From assembly GCF_015354445.1 (NCBI RefSeq), contig NZ_JADKYT010000001.1, positions 620,001 through 684,000 of the forward strand: a stretch of DNA of 64,000 nt. The letters are read 5' to 3'. The notes beneath the pieces are model-generated. The model made no database searches. It saw only the letters and a program-made list of their open reading frames with translations, and had not been told where the DNA came from. Each line of letters starts with the position of its first letter. Position 1 is the stretch's first letter. This stretch comes from Methylophilus sp. QUAN. GTDB lineage: Bacteria; Pseudomonadota; Gammaproteobacteria; Burkholderiales; Methylophilaceae. Positions 1-9,600 of this stretch are shown here, in pieces. A program made the position numbers and the translations under genes.

Positions 1-2
1 TT

Positions 3-338
3 GCCTTGTACACACGTGCGGCAGAATATGCGCGCACCAAGGGTATTATCATTGCTGATACCAAATTTGAATTCGGCGTCGACGAGCATGGTGTGTTGCA
101 TGTGATGGATGAAGCTTTGACGCCGGACTCTTCCCGTTTCTGGCCGGCAGACCTGTACCAAATTGGTAGCAACCCGCCCAGTTATGACAAGCAATATGTG
201 CGTGACTGGCTGGAAAGCTGTGGCTGGAACAAAGTTGCGCCAGGGCCTGAATTACCAGTCGATGTGGCGCAACGTACCTCGGATAAATATATGGAGGCGT
301 TTGCCAAGCTGACCGGGCGTACTTTACAGGTGGATTAA
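3..338 (+). CDS. purC: Phosphoribosylaminoimidazole-succinocarboxamide synthase, 3' end (partial)
   Basis: C-terminal ~111 residues of SAICAR synthase, which joins aspartate to CAIR in purine synthesis using ATP in the cytoplasm. The window cuts the gene: the reading frame is open from base 3 with no start codon belonging to it. The visible part carries the family's well-conserved [12 protein letters not shown] stretch, the '[13 protein letters not shown]' region and the C-terminal helix with '[10 protein letters not shown]', all typical of PurC. A DUF1232 gene follows 6 bp after the stop, so the two may be co-transcribed. Identification is firm; only the upstream portion is unseen. Confidence 0.93.
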   Translation, partial: ALYTRAAEYARTKGIIIADTKFEFGVDEHGVLHVMDEALTPDSSRFWPADLYQIGSNPPSYDKQYVRDWLESCGWNKVAPGPELPVDVAQRTSDKYMEAFAKLTGRTLQVD

Positions 339-344
339 TCTTTC

Positions 345-641
345 ATGGGTTTGCGTGCGCAACTGGCAACACTGGCCAGCCGCTTTAAGCAAGAGGTGGC
401 CTTTTACCGTGCCTTGCATGCGCACCCGCAAACGCCTTGGCTGGCCAAGGCCTTGTTATGGTTGGCGCTAGGATATTTAGTCTTGCCGTTTGATCTGATT
501 CCGGATTTTATTCCGGTCATCGGCCAGTTGGATGAGTTGGTCATTATTCCATTATTGCTTTACTTGGCACTCAAGTTGACGCCAGTCGCGGTGCGGCAGG
601 CGTGTCGCGATTCTGTGCCGCTTGTGCCGGATCAAAAATAG
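345..641 (+). CDS. DUF1232 (YkvA-like) small membrane protein
   Basis: 98-residue protein with the DUF1232 signature: an amphipathic N-terminus followed by a hydrophobic block (about residues 30-80) containing 'VLPFDLIPDFIPVIGQLDE', the diagnostic D-x-IPDFIP-x-G-x-DE motif of this family. The family has no firmly established biochemical role; members are small inner-membrane proteins. It lies 6 bp downstream of purC and on the same strand, so translation coupling or a shared transcript is likely. The family call is strong, the function unknown. Confidence 0.85.
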   Translation: MGLRAQLATLASRFKQEVAFYRALHAHPQTPWLAKALLWLALGYLVLPFDLIPDFIPVIGQLDELVIIPLLLYLALKLTPVAVRQACRDSVPLVPDQK

Positions 642-647
642 TGCTGT

Positions 648-681
648 TTGACAGCAAATGTTCATATTATTCGCCTATAAT
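648..681 (+). promoter_or_regulatory. Possible ppa promoter elements
   Basis: A perfect TTGACA (648-653) and a perfect TATAAT (676-681) lie upstream of ppa, but 22 bp apart, which is longer than the usual 16-18. Either the TATAAT works with a poorer -35, or an activator is involved. Weak prediction. Confidence 0.3.
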
Positions 682-712
682 GGCGCTTTTTTGTTGAAAT
701 GGGTTTGAGAAG

Positions 713-1261
713 ATGTCTTTGAATTTGGTGCCAAGCGGCAAAGATTTGCCTCACGACTTTAACGTTATTATCGAAATTCCGGCCAACGGCGACCCGGTGA
801 AATACGAAGTAGATAAAGAGAGTGGCGCGCTGTTTGTGGATCGCTTCATGGGTACATCCATGCAATATCCATGTAACTACGGTTATATTCCACACACTCT
901 GGGCGACGATGGAGACCCGGTGGACGTGCTGGTGATCACACCAGTGCCATTATTGCCAGGTGTCGTGGTACGTTGCCGCGCATTGGGTATGCTGAAAATG
1001 ACCGACGAAGCCGGTGGTGATGCCAAAGTGTTGGCCGTGCCTATCGAAAAAGTCTGTGGCCTGTATGCTTACCAGAAAACATTGAGCGATGTGTCACCTT
1101 GGCGTTTGGACATGATTGCCCACTTCTTTGAGCACTACAAAGACCTGGATAAAGGAAAATGGGTGAAAATCGAAGGTTGGGAAGGCATTGAATCTGCGCA
1201 TAAGGAAATCACTGATGGCGTTGTGCGTTACAACGAAGCAGAAGTGAAGCCAGCGTTTTAA
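713..1261 (+). CDS. ppa: Soluble inorganic pyrophosphatase (family I)
   Basis: 182-residue cytosolic family I pyrophosphatase hydrolysing PPi to two phosphates and so pulling biosynthetic reactions forward. The family signature is visible as '[12 protein letters not shown]' (active-site aspartates binding Mg2+) around residues 65-77, with '[15 protein letters not shown]' near the N-terminus and '[12 protein letters not shown]' near the C-terminus. The length is normal for the bacterial enzyme. It ends convergent with hppA, with a shared bidirectional terminator between them, so the two PPi-consuming enzymes, soluble and membrane-bound, sit tail to tail. Confidence 0.96.
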   Translation: MSLNLVPSGKDLPHDFNVIIEIPANGDPVKYEVDKESGALFVDRFMGTSMQYPCNYGYIPHTLGDDGDPVDVLVITPVPLLPGVVVRCRALGMLKMTDEAGGDAKVLAVPIEKVCGLYAYQKTLSDVSPWRLDMIAHFFEHYKDLDKGKWVKIEGWEGIESAHKEITDGVVRYNEAEVKPAF

Positions 1262-1291
1262 TCAGACGTTTTACACTGAAATATGATGCAT

Positions 1292-1321
1292 AAAAAGCCG
1301 GGTAATTTACCCGGCTTTTTG
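1292..1321. terminator. Bidirectional rho-independent terminator between ppa and hppA
   Basis: A-run, AGCCGGGTAA, short loop, TTACCCGGCT, T-run: a symmetric GC-rich hairpin with A/T tracts on both sides, placed between two convergent stop codons. It can serve both strands. Confidence 0.9.
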
Positions 1322-1336
1322 TTTGTGAATGGCTTG

Positions 1337-3367
1337 TTAATGTAATAGCGGGACGATCAGCAGCGCCACAATGTTGATGATCTTGATTAAGGGGTTTACT
1401 GCCGGGCCAGCTGTATCCTTGTAAGGATCGCCGACGGTGTCGCCTGTGACTGCGGCTTTGTGTGCATCTGAGCCCTTGCCGCCGTGATGGCCGTCTTCAA
1501 TGTATTTCTTGGCGTTATCCCAGGCGCCGCCGCCCGTACACATGGAGATCGCCACAAACAGGCCGGTAACAATCGTCCCCATGAGCAAGCCGCCCAATGC
1601 GACCGGGCCCAAGAATAATCCGACCAGGATTGGCACGGCAACCGGCAATAATGATGGCAACATCATTTCCTTGATGGCTGCGCTGGTGAGCATGTCCACT
1701 GCTTTGCCATATTCCGGTTTGGCAGTACCTTCCATAATGCCTTTGATTTCGCGGAACTGGCGGCGCACTTCTTCCACTACGCTGCCCGCGGCGCGGCCAA
1801 CAGCTTCCATCGCCATGGCGGCAAACAGGAATGGAATCAGGCCGCCAATAAACAGGCCGATAATCACTTTCGGGTCACTTAAATCAAAGCTGGCGGTGAT
1901 GCCCGCGCCTTCCAGTTTGTGCGTGTAGTCTGCAAACAGCACCAGTGATGCCAGCCCTGCTGAGCCAATGGCGTAGCCTTTGGTGACCGCTTTGGTTGTG
2001 TTGCCCACGGCATCCAGCGGGTCGGTGACGTCGCGCACGCTACTGGGTAACTCGGCCATCTCAGCGATACCGCCTGCGTTGTCGGTAATCGGGCCATAGG
2101 CATCTAGTGCCACCACAATGCCTGCCATGCTCAACATGGCCATGGCGGCAATCGCCACGCCATAGAGGCCGGCCAGGTGAAAGGCGACGTAGATGGCGAT
2201 ACAGACCGAAATCACCGGCAGCGCGGTCGACTTCATGGACACGCCTATACCGGCAATAATGTTGGTCGCATGGCCGGTGGTCGAGGCTTGCGCTACGTGT
2301 TTGACGGGAGCGTAGTCGGTACCCGTATAGTATTCGGTGATCCACACGAGCGCTGCGGTTAATGCCAGGCCCACTGCACAAGCACCGAATAATGCCTGGC
2401 TGGTGACGGTGACTTCACCATGCGTGTAGCCTTGCGGAAACACATACTGCGTGACAAAGTAAAATGCGATCAGGGAGAGTGTGCCTGCGACGGCCAGGCC
2501 CTTGTACAGTGCTGGCATGACGTTTTTCATGCCAGGCGAGGCCTTGACGAAGAAACAGCCAATAATGGATGCGACGATTGAAACTGCGCCCAGCAATAAG
2601 GGGTAAATCACACCGTTGGCGCCTGCTTCTGCTGCCATCAGGCCGCCGAGCACCATAGTGGCGATCAATGTCACGGCATAGGTTTCAAACAGGTCAGCTG
2701 CCATGCCTGCGCAGTCGCCCACATTGTCGCCAACGTTGTCGGCAATCACGGCAGGATTGCGCGGGTCATCTTCCGGGATGCCTGCTTCGACTTTGCCGAC
2801 CAGGTCAGCACCAACATCGGCGCCTTTGGTGAAAATGCCGCCACCCAGCCGGGCGAAGATGGAAATCAATGAAGAGCCGAATGCCAGGCCAATCAATGGA
2901 TTCAGGTCTGTCGCCTGCTCGGCGCCGAGATAGGCATAAAAGCCAGCCACGCCTAATAGGCCCAGGCCCACCACCAGCATGCCGGTAATCGCCCCACCTT
3001 TAAAGGCCACATCCAGCGCTGCGCCTATGCCATTGGTCGCAGCCTGTGCCGTACGCACATTGGCCTTGACCGAGACATTCATGCCAATAAAGCCACAGGC
3101 ACCGGATAATAGGGCGCCGATAACAAAGCCGATGGCGGTTTGCGCGCCTAAAAATACGCCAATTAAAATGGCCAGTATCACACCTACCAGTGCGATGGTT
3201 TTGTATTGCCTGGATAGATAGGCGGCTGCGCCTTGCTGAATGGCCCCGGCAATTTCCTGCATGCGGGCATTGCCTGCGGGTAAGCCTGAAATCCACTTGC
3301 TCATTACTACGCCATAGAGCACCGCCAACACTGCAGCACTGAGGGCTAACATTAATGCGACTGACAT
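1337..3367 (-). CDS. hppA: Proton-translocating membrane pyrophosphatase, K+-independent type
   Basis: 676-residue integral membrane pump that couples PPi hydrolysis to H+ export, with about 15-16 hydrophobic segments spread over its length. The catalytic loop '[11 protein letters not shown]' is at residues 184-194 and the PPi/Mg-binding '[10 protein letters not shown]' at 210-219. The motif GNTTKA places a lysine at residue 459; in this family Lys at that site (instead of Ala) marks the K+-independent, H+-pumping subclass, an assignment from published mutagenesis of the family. PPi-driven pumps are common in Methylophilaceae-like methylotrophs (inference for this strain). The gene is monocistronic and convergent with ppa. 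Confidence 0.96.
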   Translation of the reverse strand: MSVALMLALSAAVLAVLYGVVMSKWISGLPAGNARMQEIAGAIQQGAAAYLSRQYKTIALVGVILAILIGVFLGAQTAIGFVIGALLSGACGFIGMNVSVKANVRTAQAATNGIGAALDVAFKGGAITGMLVVGLGLLGVAGFYAYLGAEQATDLNPLIGLAFGSSLISIFARLGGGIFTKGADVGADLVGKVEAGIPEDDPRNPAVIADNVGDNVGDCAGMAADLFETYAVTLIATMVLGGLMAAEAGANGVIYPLLLGAVSIVASIIGCFFVKASPGMKNVMPALYKGLAVAGTLSLIAFYFVTQYVFPQGYTHGEVTVTSQALFGACAVGLALTAALVWITEYYTGTDYAPVKHVAQASTTGHATNIIAGIGVSMKSTALPVISVCIAIYVAFHLAGLYGVAIAAMAMLSMAGIVVALDAYGPITDNAGGIAEMAELPSSVRDVTDPLDAVGNTTKAVTKGYAIGSAGLASLVLFADYTHKLEGAGITASFDLSDPKVIIGLFIGGLIPFLFAAMAMEAVGRAAGSVVEEVRRQFREIKGIMEGTAKPEYGKAVDMLTSAAIKEMMLPSLLPVAVPILVGLFLGPVALGGLLMGTIVTGLFVAISMCTGGGAWDNAKKYIEDGHHGGKGSDAHKAAVTGDTVGDPYKDTAGPAVNPLIKIINIVALLIVPLLH

Positions 3368-3530
3368 GACTTCTCCTGTTCCTGATGAAACTGCGTTAAA
3401 CGTAATGACTGCTTAAAACCCTGTTACTTAATTTGTAAATAAAATGTAACAGGTTGAGCCATTATTGCACTATTAAAGTGCGCCTACAAGCGCGTTTTCA
3501 GGGCTATTTTGAGGGTGGAAAAAGCGTCAC

Positions 3531-3977
3531 TCAGTCGTCACGTTGCTGGTCAATAAAGTGGCGTAAAGCAGCTTCTAACGCCGGATTATTGGCCTCGTTA
3601 GCATAGGCTTCGAGTGTGTTTAAAGCGCGATTTGAAGGGGCTTTGATGCGTTTATGCTTGCTTTGCGGGCGAGATTTTACTTGCACTTTGACCTTAATTG
3701 CGTTAAGGTTTAAGCCTTTGATTTTCCTGGAATTTTGACAAAAATCCCGGATTTTTTGTAGGAGTTGGGTTTCCATTAACTTGATTCTGCTGGCCGCTGC
3801 GCCTGATTGTACGGCAATCGTCAGTGCACCATCATGTAGCGCCAGTACATGCGAAAACCTGGAGAATTCCGGGGCCACTGCTGACCAGCATTGCTGTAAT
3901 TGCTGCCTATCATCCGCTTCTTGTAATAGCGGCTTGAGATCGTGATGATGCTTGAAAATCTGATTGATTTTGAACAT
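3531..3977 (-). CDS. dciA: DciA-like DUF721 protein
   Basis: About 148 residues with the DUF721 fold: 'LQQCWSAVAPEFSRFSHVLALHDGALTIAVQSGAAASRIKL' in pieces, i.e. a W-x-x-hydrophobic-P motif followed by a 'G-x-L-x-hydrophobic-V' strand and the basic 'K-x-R-P' tail. DciA proteins help load the replicative helicase DnaB in bacteria lacking DnaC. I chose the ATG at 3977 (MFKINQIFKHH) because the family begins about there; an upstream in-frame ATG at 4016 adds 13 unlikely residues. It is divergent from the M23 peptidase and secA, an arrangement seen in many betaproteobacteria. The family is clear; the dciA role is by homology. Confidence 0.8.
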   Translation of the reverse strand: MFKINQIFKHHHDLKPLLQEADDRQQLQQCWSAVAPEFSRFSHVLALHDGALTIAVQSGAAASRIKLMETQLLQKIRDFCQNSRKIKGLNLNAIKVKVQVKSRPQSKHKRIKAPSNRALNTLEAYANEANNPALEAALRHFIDQQRDD

Positions 3978-4085
3978 GGCGGATTGTCCACAGAATGCGT
4001 GAATATTGTACACCACCAGGCCAGAAAGCGTTGAGTAACCCGTTGGGGCATCATCGCTAGCCGGTGAATAGCGAGAGTTCTTAGC

Positions 4086-5018
4086 ATGATTAATATCATT
4101 ATTGTTTCAGAAAAAATGGCCAAGCCAAAAACACTGGGTGTGTTTGAGAGTTTGGGTATGGTGTTGGCGCTGATCCTGGTGCCTGTCGTATTGACCTTAT
4201 TGTTTATCACGCCGCAACAAGTGATCAAGTCGCAAGGCGTTAAAGCCATGTTGCCGCCACACTTGCGTGGCGCCATGTTGTCTACCCAAAGTCACCTCGA
4301 TGCTTATGCCAAGCAAATCGGTGAATTGCAGGCGCGTATTTTGCGCCTGGATGCGCAAAACCAACGTTTGTCCAAATTGGCCGGAGTTAAATCGACTGCG
4401 GAGCCGATTAATGAAAGAACACCGGTGAATGAAGTCCCCGCAAGCGAATCCCCGGTCAGCGAGTCATTAGGTCAGGGTGGCCCGTTGGTGAAGGACTCGC
4501 CGTTAAGCGAAGAGGACTTGAAAGCCACGATTGAGCAGATGTCGGCGGACCTGGATTTCCGGGATGAGTATCAGGGTAAGATTGAAGCGAAATTGTTACA
4601 GAAGAGTGTGCTGCGCGAAATGTTGCCTAACAGCAGCCCGGTCGCAGCGGCTTACAGTTCATCCAGCTATGGCTGGCGGATTGACCCTTTGAATGGTCAC
4701 CGCGCCTTTCATGAAGGTCTGGATTTTCCAGCTTCGGTTGGTATGCCGGTCTATGCGGCGGCGGACGGCATTGTGACCACGGCCGTGCAAACACCCGATT
4801 ACGGCAACTTGCTCAAGATTGATCACGGATCAGGCCTGGAAACACGTTATGCACATAACTCCAGATTGTTGGTGAAATCGGGTGATCGCGTGATGAAAGG
4901 GCAGAAGATTGCCTTGATTGGCAGCACAGGCCGCTCTACTGGTCCGCATTTGCATTACGAAATTCGTCTCAACGGCAACCCGCTGGATCCGCGTGAATAC
5001 CTCAGGGGTCACTCTTAA
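4086..5018 (+). CDS. M23 family murein endopeptidase, membrane-anchored
   Basis: 310 residues (or 300 if translation starts at the ATG at 4116). One transmembrane segment at about residues 20-42 anchors it in the inner membrane, followed by a coiled-coil-prone linker rich in Gln/Leu, a Pro/Ser/Glu-rich low-complexity spacer, and a C-terminal LytM/M23 domain. The zinc and catalytic residues are present: H and D in 'HEGLDFPA', and H-x-H in 'STGPHLHYEIR', with 'GNLLKIDHGSGLETRYAH' between. Intact catalytic residues suggest a real peptidoglycan endopeptidase rather than an EnvC-type activator. It sits just upstream of secA on the same strand. Confidence 0.88.
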   Translation: MINIIIVSEKMAKPKTLGVFESLGMVLALILVPVVLTLLFITPQQVIKSQGVKAMLPPHLRGAMLSTQSHLDAYAKQIGELQARILRLDAQNQRLSKLAGVKSTAEPINERTPVNEVPASESPVSESLGQGGPLVKDSPLSEEDLKATIEQMSADLDFRDEYQGKIEAKLLQKSVLREMLPNSSPVAAAYSSSSYGWRIDPLNGHRAFHEGLDFPASVGMPVYAAADGIVTTAVQTPDYGNLLKIDHGSGLETRYAHNSRLLVKSGDRVMKGQKIALIGSTGRSTGPHLHYEIRLNGNPLDPREYLRGHS

Positions 5019-5072
5019 TCAGTGCATTGGATCCGGTAAATGCATCAGGGAATGATTGCTGACGTGCAATAA

Positions 5073-5104
5073 TTGAGACAACCCCCCTCTATATCTTATA
5101 CAAT
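5073..5104 (+). promoter_or_regulatory. Possible secA promoter
   Basis: TTGAGA (5073-5078) followed by the overlapping -10 candidates TATACA (18-bp spacing) and TACAAT (20-bp spacing), about 50 bp before the secA ATG. Reasonable but unremarkable match; no SecM-like gene is visible upstream. Confidence 0.35.
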
Positions 5105-5153
5105 CTCTGTTTATTTCAATTTAACGCCGCGTATGCGGAAATCGGTGTGACTC

Positions 5154-7886
5154 ATGTTAGCCTCGTTGTTTAAAAAAGTTTTTGGCAGTCGTAATGATCG
5201 ACTGGTCAAACAGTATCAGCAAACCGTCAAACAAATCAATGCGTTAGAGCCCGCGACTCAGGCCTTGAGTGACGAGCAGCTACGGGCAAAAACCGAAGAG
5301 TTTAAACAGCGTTACAGCAATGGCGAGTCCCTGGAAAAATTGTTGCCAGAGGCATTTGCCGTGGTGCGTGAAGGTAGCAAGCGCGCGTTGGGCATGCGCC
5401 ACTTTGACGTTCAGCTGATCGGCGGCATGGTACTGAATGCAGGCAAAATTGCCGAAATGCGTACCGGTGAAGGTAAAACGCTGGTTGCAACCTTGCCGAC
5501 TTACCTGAATGCGTTAACGGGTAAAGGTGTGCACGTGGTCACCGTCAACGACTACCTTGCCAAGCGAGATGCCGAGTGGATGGGGCAGCTCTACAACTTT
5601 TTGGGCTTGAGCGTCGGCATCAACCTGTCGCAAATGCCGCACGATGCCAAGCAACAGGCGTATGCCTCTGACATCACCTACGGTACCAATAACGAATTCG
5701 GCTTTGACTACCTGCGTGACAACATGGTGTTTAGCAAAGAGGAGCGCGTACAGCGTCCTTTGCACTATGCGCTGGTGGATGAAGTCGACTCCATCCTGAT
5801 TGATGAAGCACGTACGCCACTGATTATTTCTGGCCAGGCTGAGCACAGCGTTGATTTATACGGCGCGATTAATGAAGTTGCCAAACAGTTGGTCCGTCAG
5901 CAAGTGGAAGACGGCGAAGGCGATTTCTGGGTCGATGAAAAAGCGCAAAGCGTGACCATGAGTGAAGCGGGTCATGAGCACGCGGAACAATTGCTGGAGC
6001 AAACAGGTTTGCTGACCGCAGGTTCCAGCTTGTATGAGCCAGCCAATATTACCCTGGTACATCATTTGTATGCGTCCCTGCGTGCGCAAAATCTTTACCA
6101 CCGCGACCAGCACTACGTGGTGCGCAATAATGAAATCGTGATTGTGGATGAGTTTTCTGGCCGTATGATGCCTGGCCGCCGCTGGTCCGATGGCTTGCAT
6201 CAGGCGGTGGAAGCCAAAGAAGGCGTGGCGATCCAGAAAGAGAACCAGACACTGGCGTCGATTACATTCCAGAACTACTTCCGTATGTACCAGAAACTGA
6301 GCGGCATGACCGGTACGGCGGATACTGAAGCGTATGAATTTAACCAGATCTACGCACTGGAAACTGTGGTGATTCCTACGCACAGACCCGTGCAGCGACA
6401 AGATGCCATGGACAAGGTCTATCGCACCGGCATGGAAAAATACAAAGCGGTGATTGAAGACATCAAACAATGCCAGGCAAAAGGCCAACCGGTATTGGTC
6501 GGTACGACTTCTATTGAAAACTCTGAGTTGATTTCGCAATTGCTCACGCAAGCAAAGCTGGAACACCAGGTGTTAAACGCCAAACAGCATGAGCGTGAAG
6601 CGACGATTGTTGCCGAAGCAGGCCGTCCTGGCATGATCACGATTGCGACCAATATGGCCGGTCGCGGTACCGACATTGTCTTGGGCGGTAACTCAGAGGG
6701 TGAGATTCATGCGATTCGCAATGACGCCAATTTGAGCGATGCTGACAAAGAAAGCAAAATCGCCCAACTGAAAGCCGAGTGGCAACAGCGCCATGATGCC
6801 GTGCTGGCTGCGGGCGGTTTGCATATTATCGGTACTGAGCGCCACGAATCTCGTCGCGTCGATAACCAGTTACGTGGACGTTCCGGTCGTCAAGGTGACC
6901 CAGGTTCTAGCCGCTTTTACCTGTCACTGGAAGACCAGTTGCTGCGTATTTTCTCTGGCGAGCGTGTGGCGGCGATTATGACCCGCCTCAATATGCCAGA
7001 AGGTGAAGCCATTGAGCATGCCATGGTGACGCGCGCGATTGAAAACGCGCAGCGCAAGGTGGAAGGCCGTAACTTCGATATCCGTAAACAGTTGCTTGAA
7101 TACGATGATGTGTCTAACGACCAGCGCAAGGTGATTTACGAGCAACGTAATGAGTTGCTGGAGTCTGTCGATGTTGGCCAAACCATCCGTGCCATGCGTG
7201 AGGATGTGATTAACAGCCTGTTTAATACCTATGTGCCACCAGGCAGCGTGGAAGAGCAGTGGGAAGTGCCTGCGCTGGAGCAAGCATTACAGGACGAATT
7301 AAGCATGAGCTTGCCAGTCGGTGAGTGGCTGGAAAACAATCCAGACTTGCATGAAGAAACCTTGCGTGAGCGTATTTTGGATGCGGCGAACGAAAGTTAT
7401 GGTTCGAAAGAAGCATTGGCTGGCAACGACAATATGCGCAATTTCGAGCGCGCAGTCATGCTGCAAAGCCTGGATAATCACTGGCGTGAACACTTGGCTG
7501 CGCTGGATCATCTGCGTCAAGGTATCCACTTGCGCTCTTATGCGCAAAAGAACCCCAAGCAGGAATACAAACGTGAAGCGTTTGAGTTGTTTGAGTCTTT
7601 GCTGAATACCGTTAAGAGCGAAGTCACCAAAATCACCATGCAGGTGCAAGTACGCTCCCGCGAAGAGCTGGAAGAGGAAGAGCGCCGTGCCGAGGAAGCC
7701 ATGCGTGCAGCGGATGTGGGTAATTTGCAATATCAGCACACCGATTATGACTCTGCACTAACCAATAGCGGTGATGCGTCACAGCCGCCGCAGGGTTTGC
7801 CAGAAGGCGTACGCGTCGGTCGCAATGATCCTTGTCCATGCGGTTCAGGCAAGCGTTTTAAAAACTGTCACGGCGCATTGAGCTAA
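5154..7886 (+). CDS. secA: Preprotein translocase ATPase SecA
   Basis: 910-residue motor that drives unfolded preproteins through SecYEG. The Walker A GEGKT is at residues 105-109, the DEAD-like '[13 protein letters not shown]' follows at about 205-220, then '[10 protein letters not shown]' and '[20 protein letters not shown]' of the second nucleotide-binding fold, the helical scaffold/wing domain, and a C-terminal zinc-binding tail with Cys894, Cys896, Cys905 and His906 that contacts SecB and phospholipids. The length is typical of proteobacteria. secD, secF and yajC of the same pathway are also in this window, about 20 kb away. Confidence 0.98.
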   Translation: MLASLFKKVFGSRNDRLVKQYQQTVKQINALEPATQALSDEQLRAKTEEFKQRYSNGESLEKLLPEAFAVVREGSKRALGMRHFDVQLIGGMVLNAGKIAEMRTGEGKTLVATLPTYLNALTGKGVHVVTVNDYLAKRDAEWMGQLYNFLGLSVGINLSQMPHDAKQQAYASDITYGTNNEFGFDYLRDNMVFSKEERVQRPLHYALVDEVDSILIDEARTPLIISGQAEHSVDLYGAINEVAKQLVRQQVEDGEGDFWVDEKAQSVTMSEAGHEHAEQLLEQTGLLTAGSSLYEPANITLVHHLYASLRAQNLYHRDQHYVVRNNEIVIVDEFSGRMMPGRRWSDGLHQAVEAKEGVAIQKENQTLASITFQNYFRMYQKLSGMTGTADTEAYEFNQIYALETVVIPTHRPVQRQDAMDKVYRTGMEKYKAVIEDIKQCQAKGQPVLVGTTSIENSELISQLLTQAKLEHQVLNAKQHEREATIVAEAGRPGMITIATNMAGRGTDIVLGGNSEGEIHAIRNDANLSDADKESKIAQLKAEWQQRHDAVLAAGGLHIIGTERHESRRVDNQLRGRSGRQGDPGSSRFYLSLEDQLLRIFSGERVAAIMTRLNMPEGEAIEHAMVTRAIENAQRKVEGRNFDIRKQLLEYDDVSNDQRKVIYEQRNELLESVDVGQTIRAMREDVINSLFNTYVPPGSVEEQWEVPALEQALQDELSMSLPVGEWLENNPDLHEETLRERILDAANESYGSKEALAGNDNMRNFERAVMLQSLDNHWREHLAALDHLRQGIHLRSYAQKNPKQEYKREAFELFESLLNTVKSEVTKITMQVQVRSREELEEEERRAEEAMRAADVGNLQYQHTDYDSALTNSGDASQPPQGLPEGVRVGRNDPCPCGSGKRFKNCHGALS

Positions 7887-7920
7887 GGTGTATTGAGCAA
7901 GATAGCGAGAGGGATTCAAC

Positions 7921-8106
7921 ATGTCAGACCAGGAAATTCCATCCCCATGTGTCGGGGTGTGTAGCATTGATGACAGTAATGGTTTTTGCCAGGGCTGTTT
8001 TAGAACCATAGAAGAAATCCGCCAGTGGTGGGATCTTGATCGTGCCGGTAAAGCCGAAGTAATCAAATTGGCGAATGCGCGCGAAGCTGCGGTGTTTGGC
8101 GATTAG
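7921..8106 (+). CDS. DUF1289 domain small protein
   Basis: 61 residues with the DUF1289 pattern: 'PSPCVGVC-x-x-D-x-x-x-G-x-C-x-GC-x-R-T-x-x-E-I-x-x-W', four cysteines that look like a metal site. A strong Shine-Dalgarno (GAGAGGGA) lies 6 bp before the ATG. The function of the family is not established. It follows secA by 34 bp on the same strand and is followed by a terminator, so it is probably the last gene of a secA transcript. Confidence 0.85.
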   Translation: MSDQEIPSPCVGVCSIDDSNGFCQGCFRTIEEIRQWWDLDRAGKAEVIKLANAREAAVFGD

Positions 8107-8148
8107 TTGCCAGCCTGATAGTCACCAACCAACCTTCAGTCACAAAGT

Positions 8149-8176
8149 AAAAAGCCGGCGATTGCCGGCTTTTTTA
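8149..8176 (+). terminator. Rho-independent terminator after the DUF1289 gene
   Basis: AAAAAGCCGGC-GATT-GCCGGCTTTTTT; a perfect GC stem with a T-run. It also faces the convergent MarR gene and has an A-run on the other side, so it may act on both strands. Confidence 0.88.
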
Positions 8177-8197
8177 TATTCTGGGTGGAGCAGGTGG

Positions 8198-8665
8198 TTA
8201 CAAGTCAGCCAGCGGCTGGTTGGCTAAGGTATTCGATTGTGCATCCAGTTTACCGATGACCAGCTTGAGCGAGAGGTTCAGGCTTTGTAGGGCCTCTGTA
8301 TCCAGCGTGGCCAGCACTTGCGGCAAAATGCCATCGACAGGTTGTGGTGCTTTTGCTAAAACGGTATGGCCTGCTTCGGTCACAATCAGACCTACTTTAC
8401 GTTGATCCTCGCTGAGGCGCTGTTTTTCAACCAGGTGTTTTTTAACCAGTTTTTCGACCAGCAGGCTACAGGTGGATTGATGAATAGCGAGGTTTTCTGC
8501 CAAGCGTGAGACACCTAATTCTGGATGGCTAGCGATTTCATGTAAGAGCCACAACTGGGAACCTGAGATGCCGCACGAAGCTTCAATTTCTCTAAAATGT
8601 TGTCTGACAGTACCGAAAATAATTCGAAATTGTTTTAAAGCGTCTTTGGCGAGTGAGTTTTGCAT
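8198..8665 (-). CDS. MarR family transcriptional regulator
   Basis: 155-residue winged-helix regulator. The helix-turn-helix reads 'LGVSRLAENLAIHQSTCSLLVEKLVKK' (about residues 50-77), followed by the wing with 'DQRKVGLIVTEAG' where the D-x-R-K dipeptide is the typical MarR wing motif. The ligand and targets are not evident: the gene stands between the end of the RiPP cassette (8845, same strand, 179 bp upstream) and the convergent DUF1289 gene. Regulation of the neighbouring cassette is possible but nothing in the sequence proves it. Confidence 0.85.
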   Translation of the reverse strand: MQNSLAKDALKQFRIIFGTVRQHFREIEASCGISGSQLWLLHEIASHPELGVSRLAENLAIHQSTCSLLVEKLVKKHLVEKQRLSEDQRKVGLIVTEAGHTVLAKAPQPVDGILPQVLATLDTEALQSLNLSLKLVIGKLDAQSNTLANQPLADL

Positions 8666-8844
8666 GATTAATTTAATGTAAATATTTTATATGCTCATTT
8701 TACCAGCTTCCAATAGATAACATGGATTCCCGATGTTTATCGCGATAAAAATTCCCGCTTCTGCCAGTGGTTTTAGACAAAAAAGTCGCTTTTAGTCACA
8801 AAGCTGCGCTTGGTTTGGCAGACCGGTCTGTCTTATTTAAACCG

Positions 8845-9600
8845 TTATTTTGATAGTAAACCGTCGGCAGTCACGGCTTGTTGCTGGTAAAAAGAGAATA
8901 ACGTTTCTAAGCCAAATGCGATGACAGCCTCAGTGGGAAAATGCGGAATTTTTTGCGCTAATTGCAGCAGATGTTGATGTGAGGTGGCGGCTTGTGTTTG
9001 CAGCTGTTGCAAGAGTTGGTAAGTCATGGCATTCAGCTGGATAAAGCGTACCTTGAACTCAGGCGTACGATACACCAGTAAAAAGGTCGGTATGGTCTCA
9101 ACCAAACTGTGCTTTTTGGAAAGTTGGTGTACTGCATAATCATAATGCAGCAATTGGTGCGCCTCACATAACCGCACCACGCGATGTAGCAGCGTAGGTT
9201 CTGTCGTAGCCGCCTCTGCAAACGCAGGTGGTGCGGTGACCTGCTGGCTAAGTACCAGCTCTATCCATTCATAGTGTGCGAGTTGTGCGGTGTAGGCTGG
9301 ATAGTCTGCTGGGGTCTGCGTGCGCAAAAAAGACACAAAACAGCCTGGAATATCTTTAAACAATGGACTGTTAAATGGCTGTGACGCAAAACACTGCCGC
9401 ACCAGTTTGCTAAAACGGCGTGGCCCAAGAATGTCACGTAGCACAGGAAAACAGGCGCTGACGCTGGCCTCAAAGTTGTTGAACACGATTTCACGGTAAA
9501 CACGCATGCGCTTGGCGTCCACCCCTGTCGGTTTGGCATGCAGGGAAGGCTGCCGCAAGTGGGCGGTGAATGCTGCCTGATAGGCTTGAAATGCAAGCAT
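8845..9600 (-). CDS. DUF2063 protein, BufC/HvfC-like partner of the DUF692 enzyme
   Basis: 251 residues. The N-terminal half ('RMRVYREIVFNNFEASVSACFPVLRDILG', in part) matches the DUF2063 'putative DNA-binding' domain that is in fact the substrate-recruiting partner of MNIO enzymes in bufferin and oxazolin biosynthesis; the C-terminal half is less conserved. Its ATG lies at the very end of the DUF692 gene (shared coordinate 9600), which indicates translational coupling. By family knowledge the protein binds the precursor and presents it to the enzyme. It is the last gene of the precursor-enzyme-partner triplet. Confidence 0.85.
   Translation of the reverse strand: MLAFQAYQAAFTAHLRQPSLHAKPTGVDAKRMRVYREIVFNNFEASVSACFPVLRDILGPRRFSKLVRQCFASQPFNSPLFKDIPGCFVSFLRTQTPADYPAYTAQLAHYEWIELVLSQQVTAPPAFAEAATTEPTLLHRVVRLCEAHQLLHYDYAVHQLSKKHSLVETIPTFLLVYRTPEFKVRFIQLNAMTYQLLQQLQTQAATSHQHLLQLAQKIPHFPTEAVIAFGLETLFSFYQQQAVTADGLLSK

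Noticed and set aside
5856-6566. 236-codon open frame on the minus strand
   Set aside because: Lies wholly inside secA on the opposite strand; composition is that of an antisense shadow.
8819-8830. CAGACCGGTCTG palindrome as a regulator operator
   Set aside because: It is a 12-bp perfect palindrome but lies just past the 3' end of the DUF2063 gene with no promoter nearby; more likely chance or a weak 3' hairpin.
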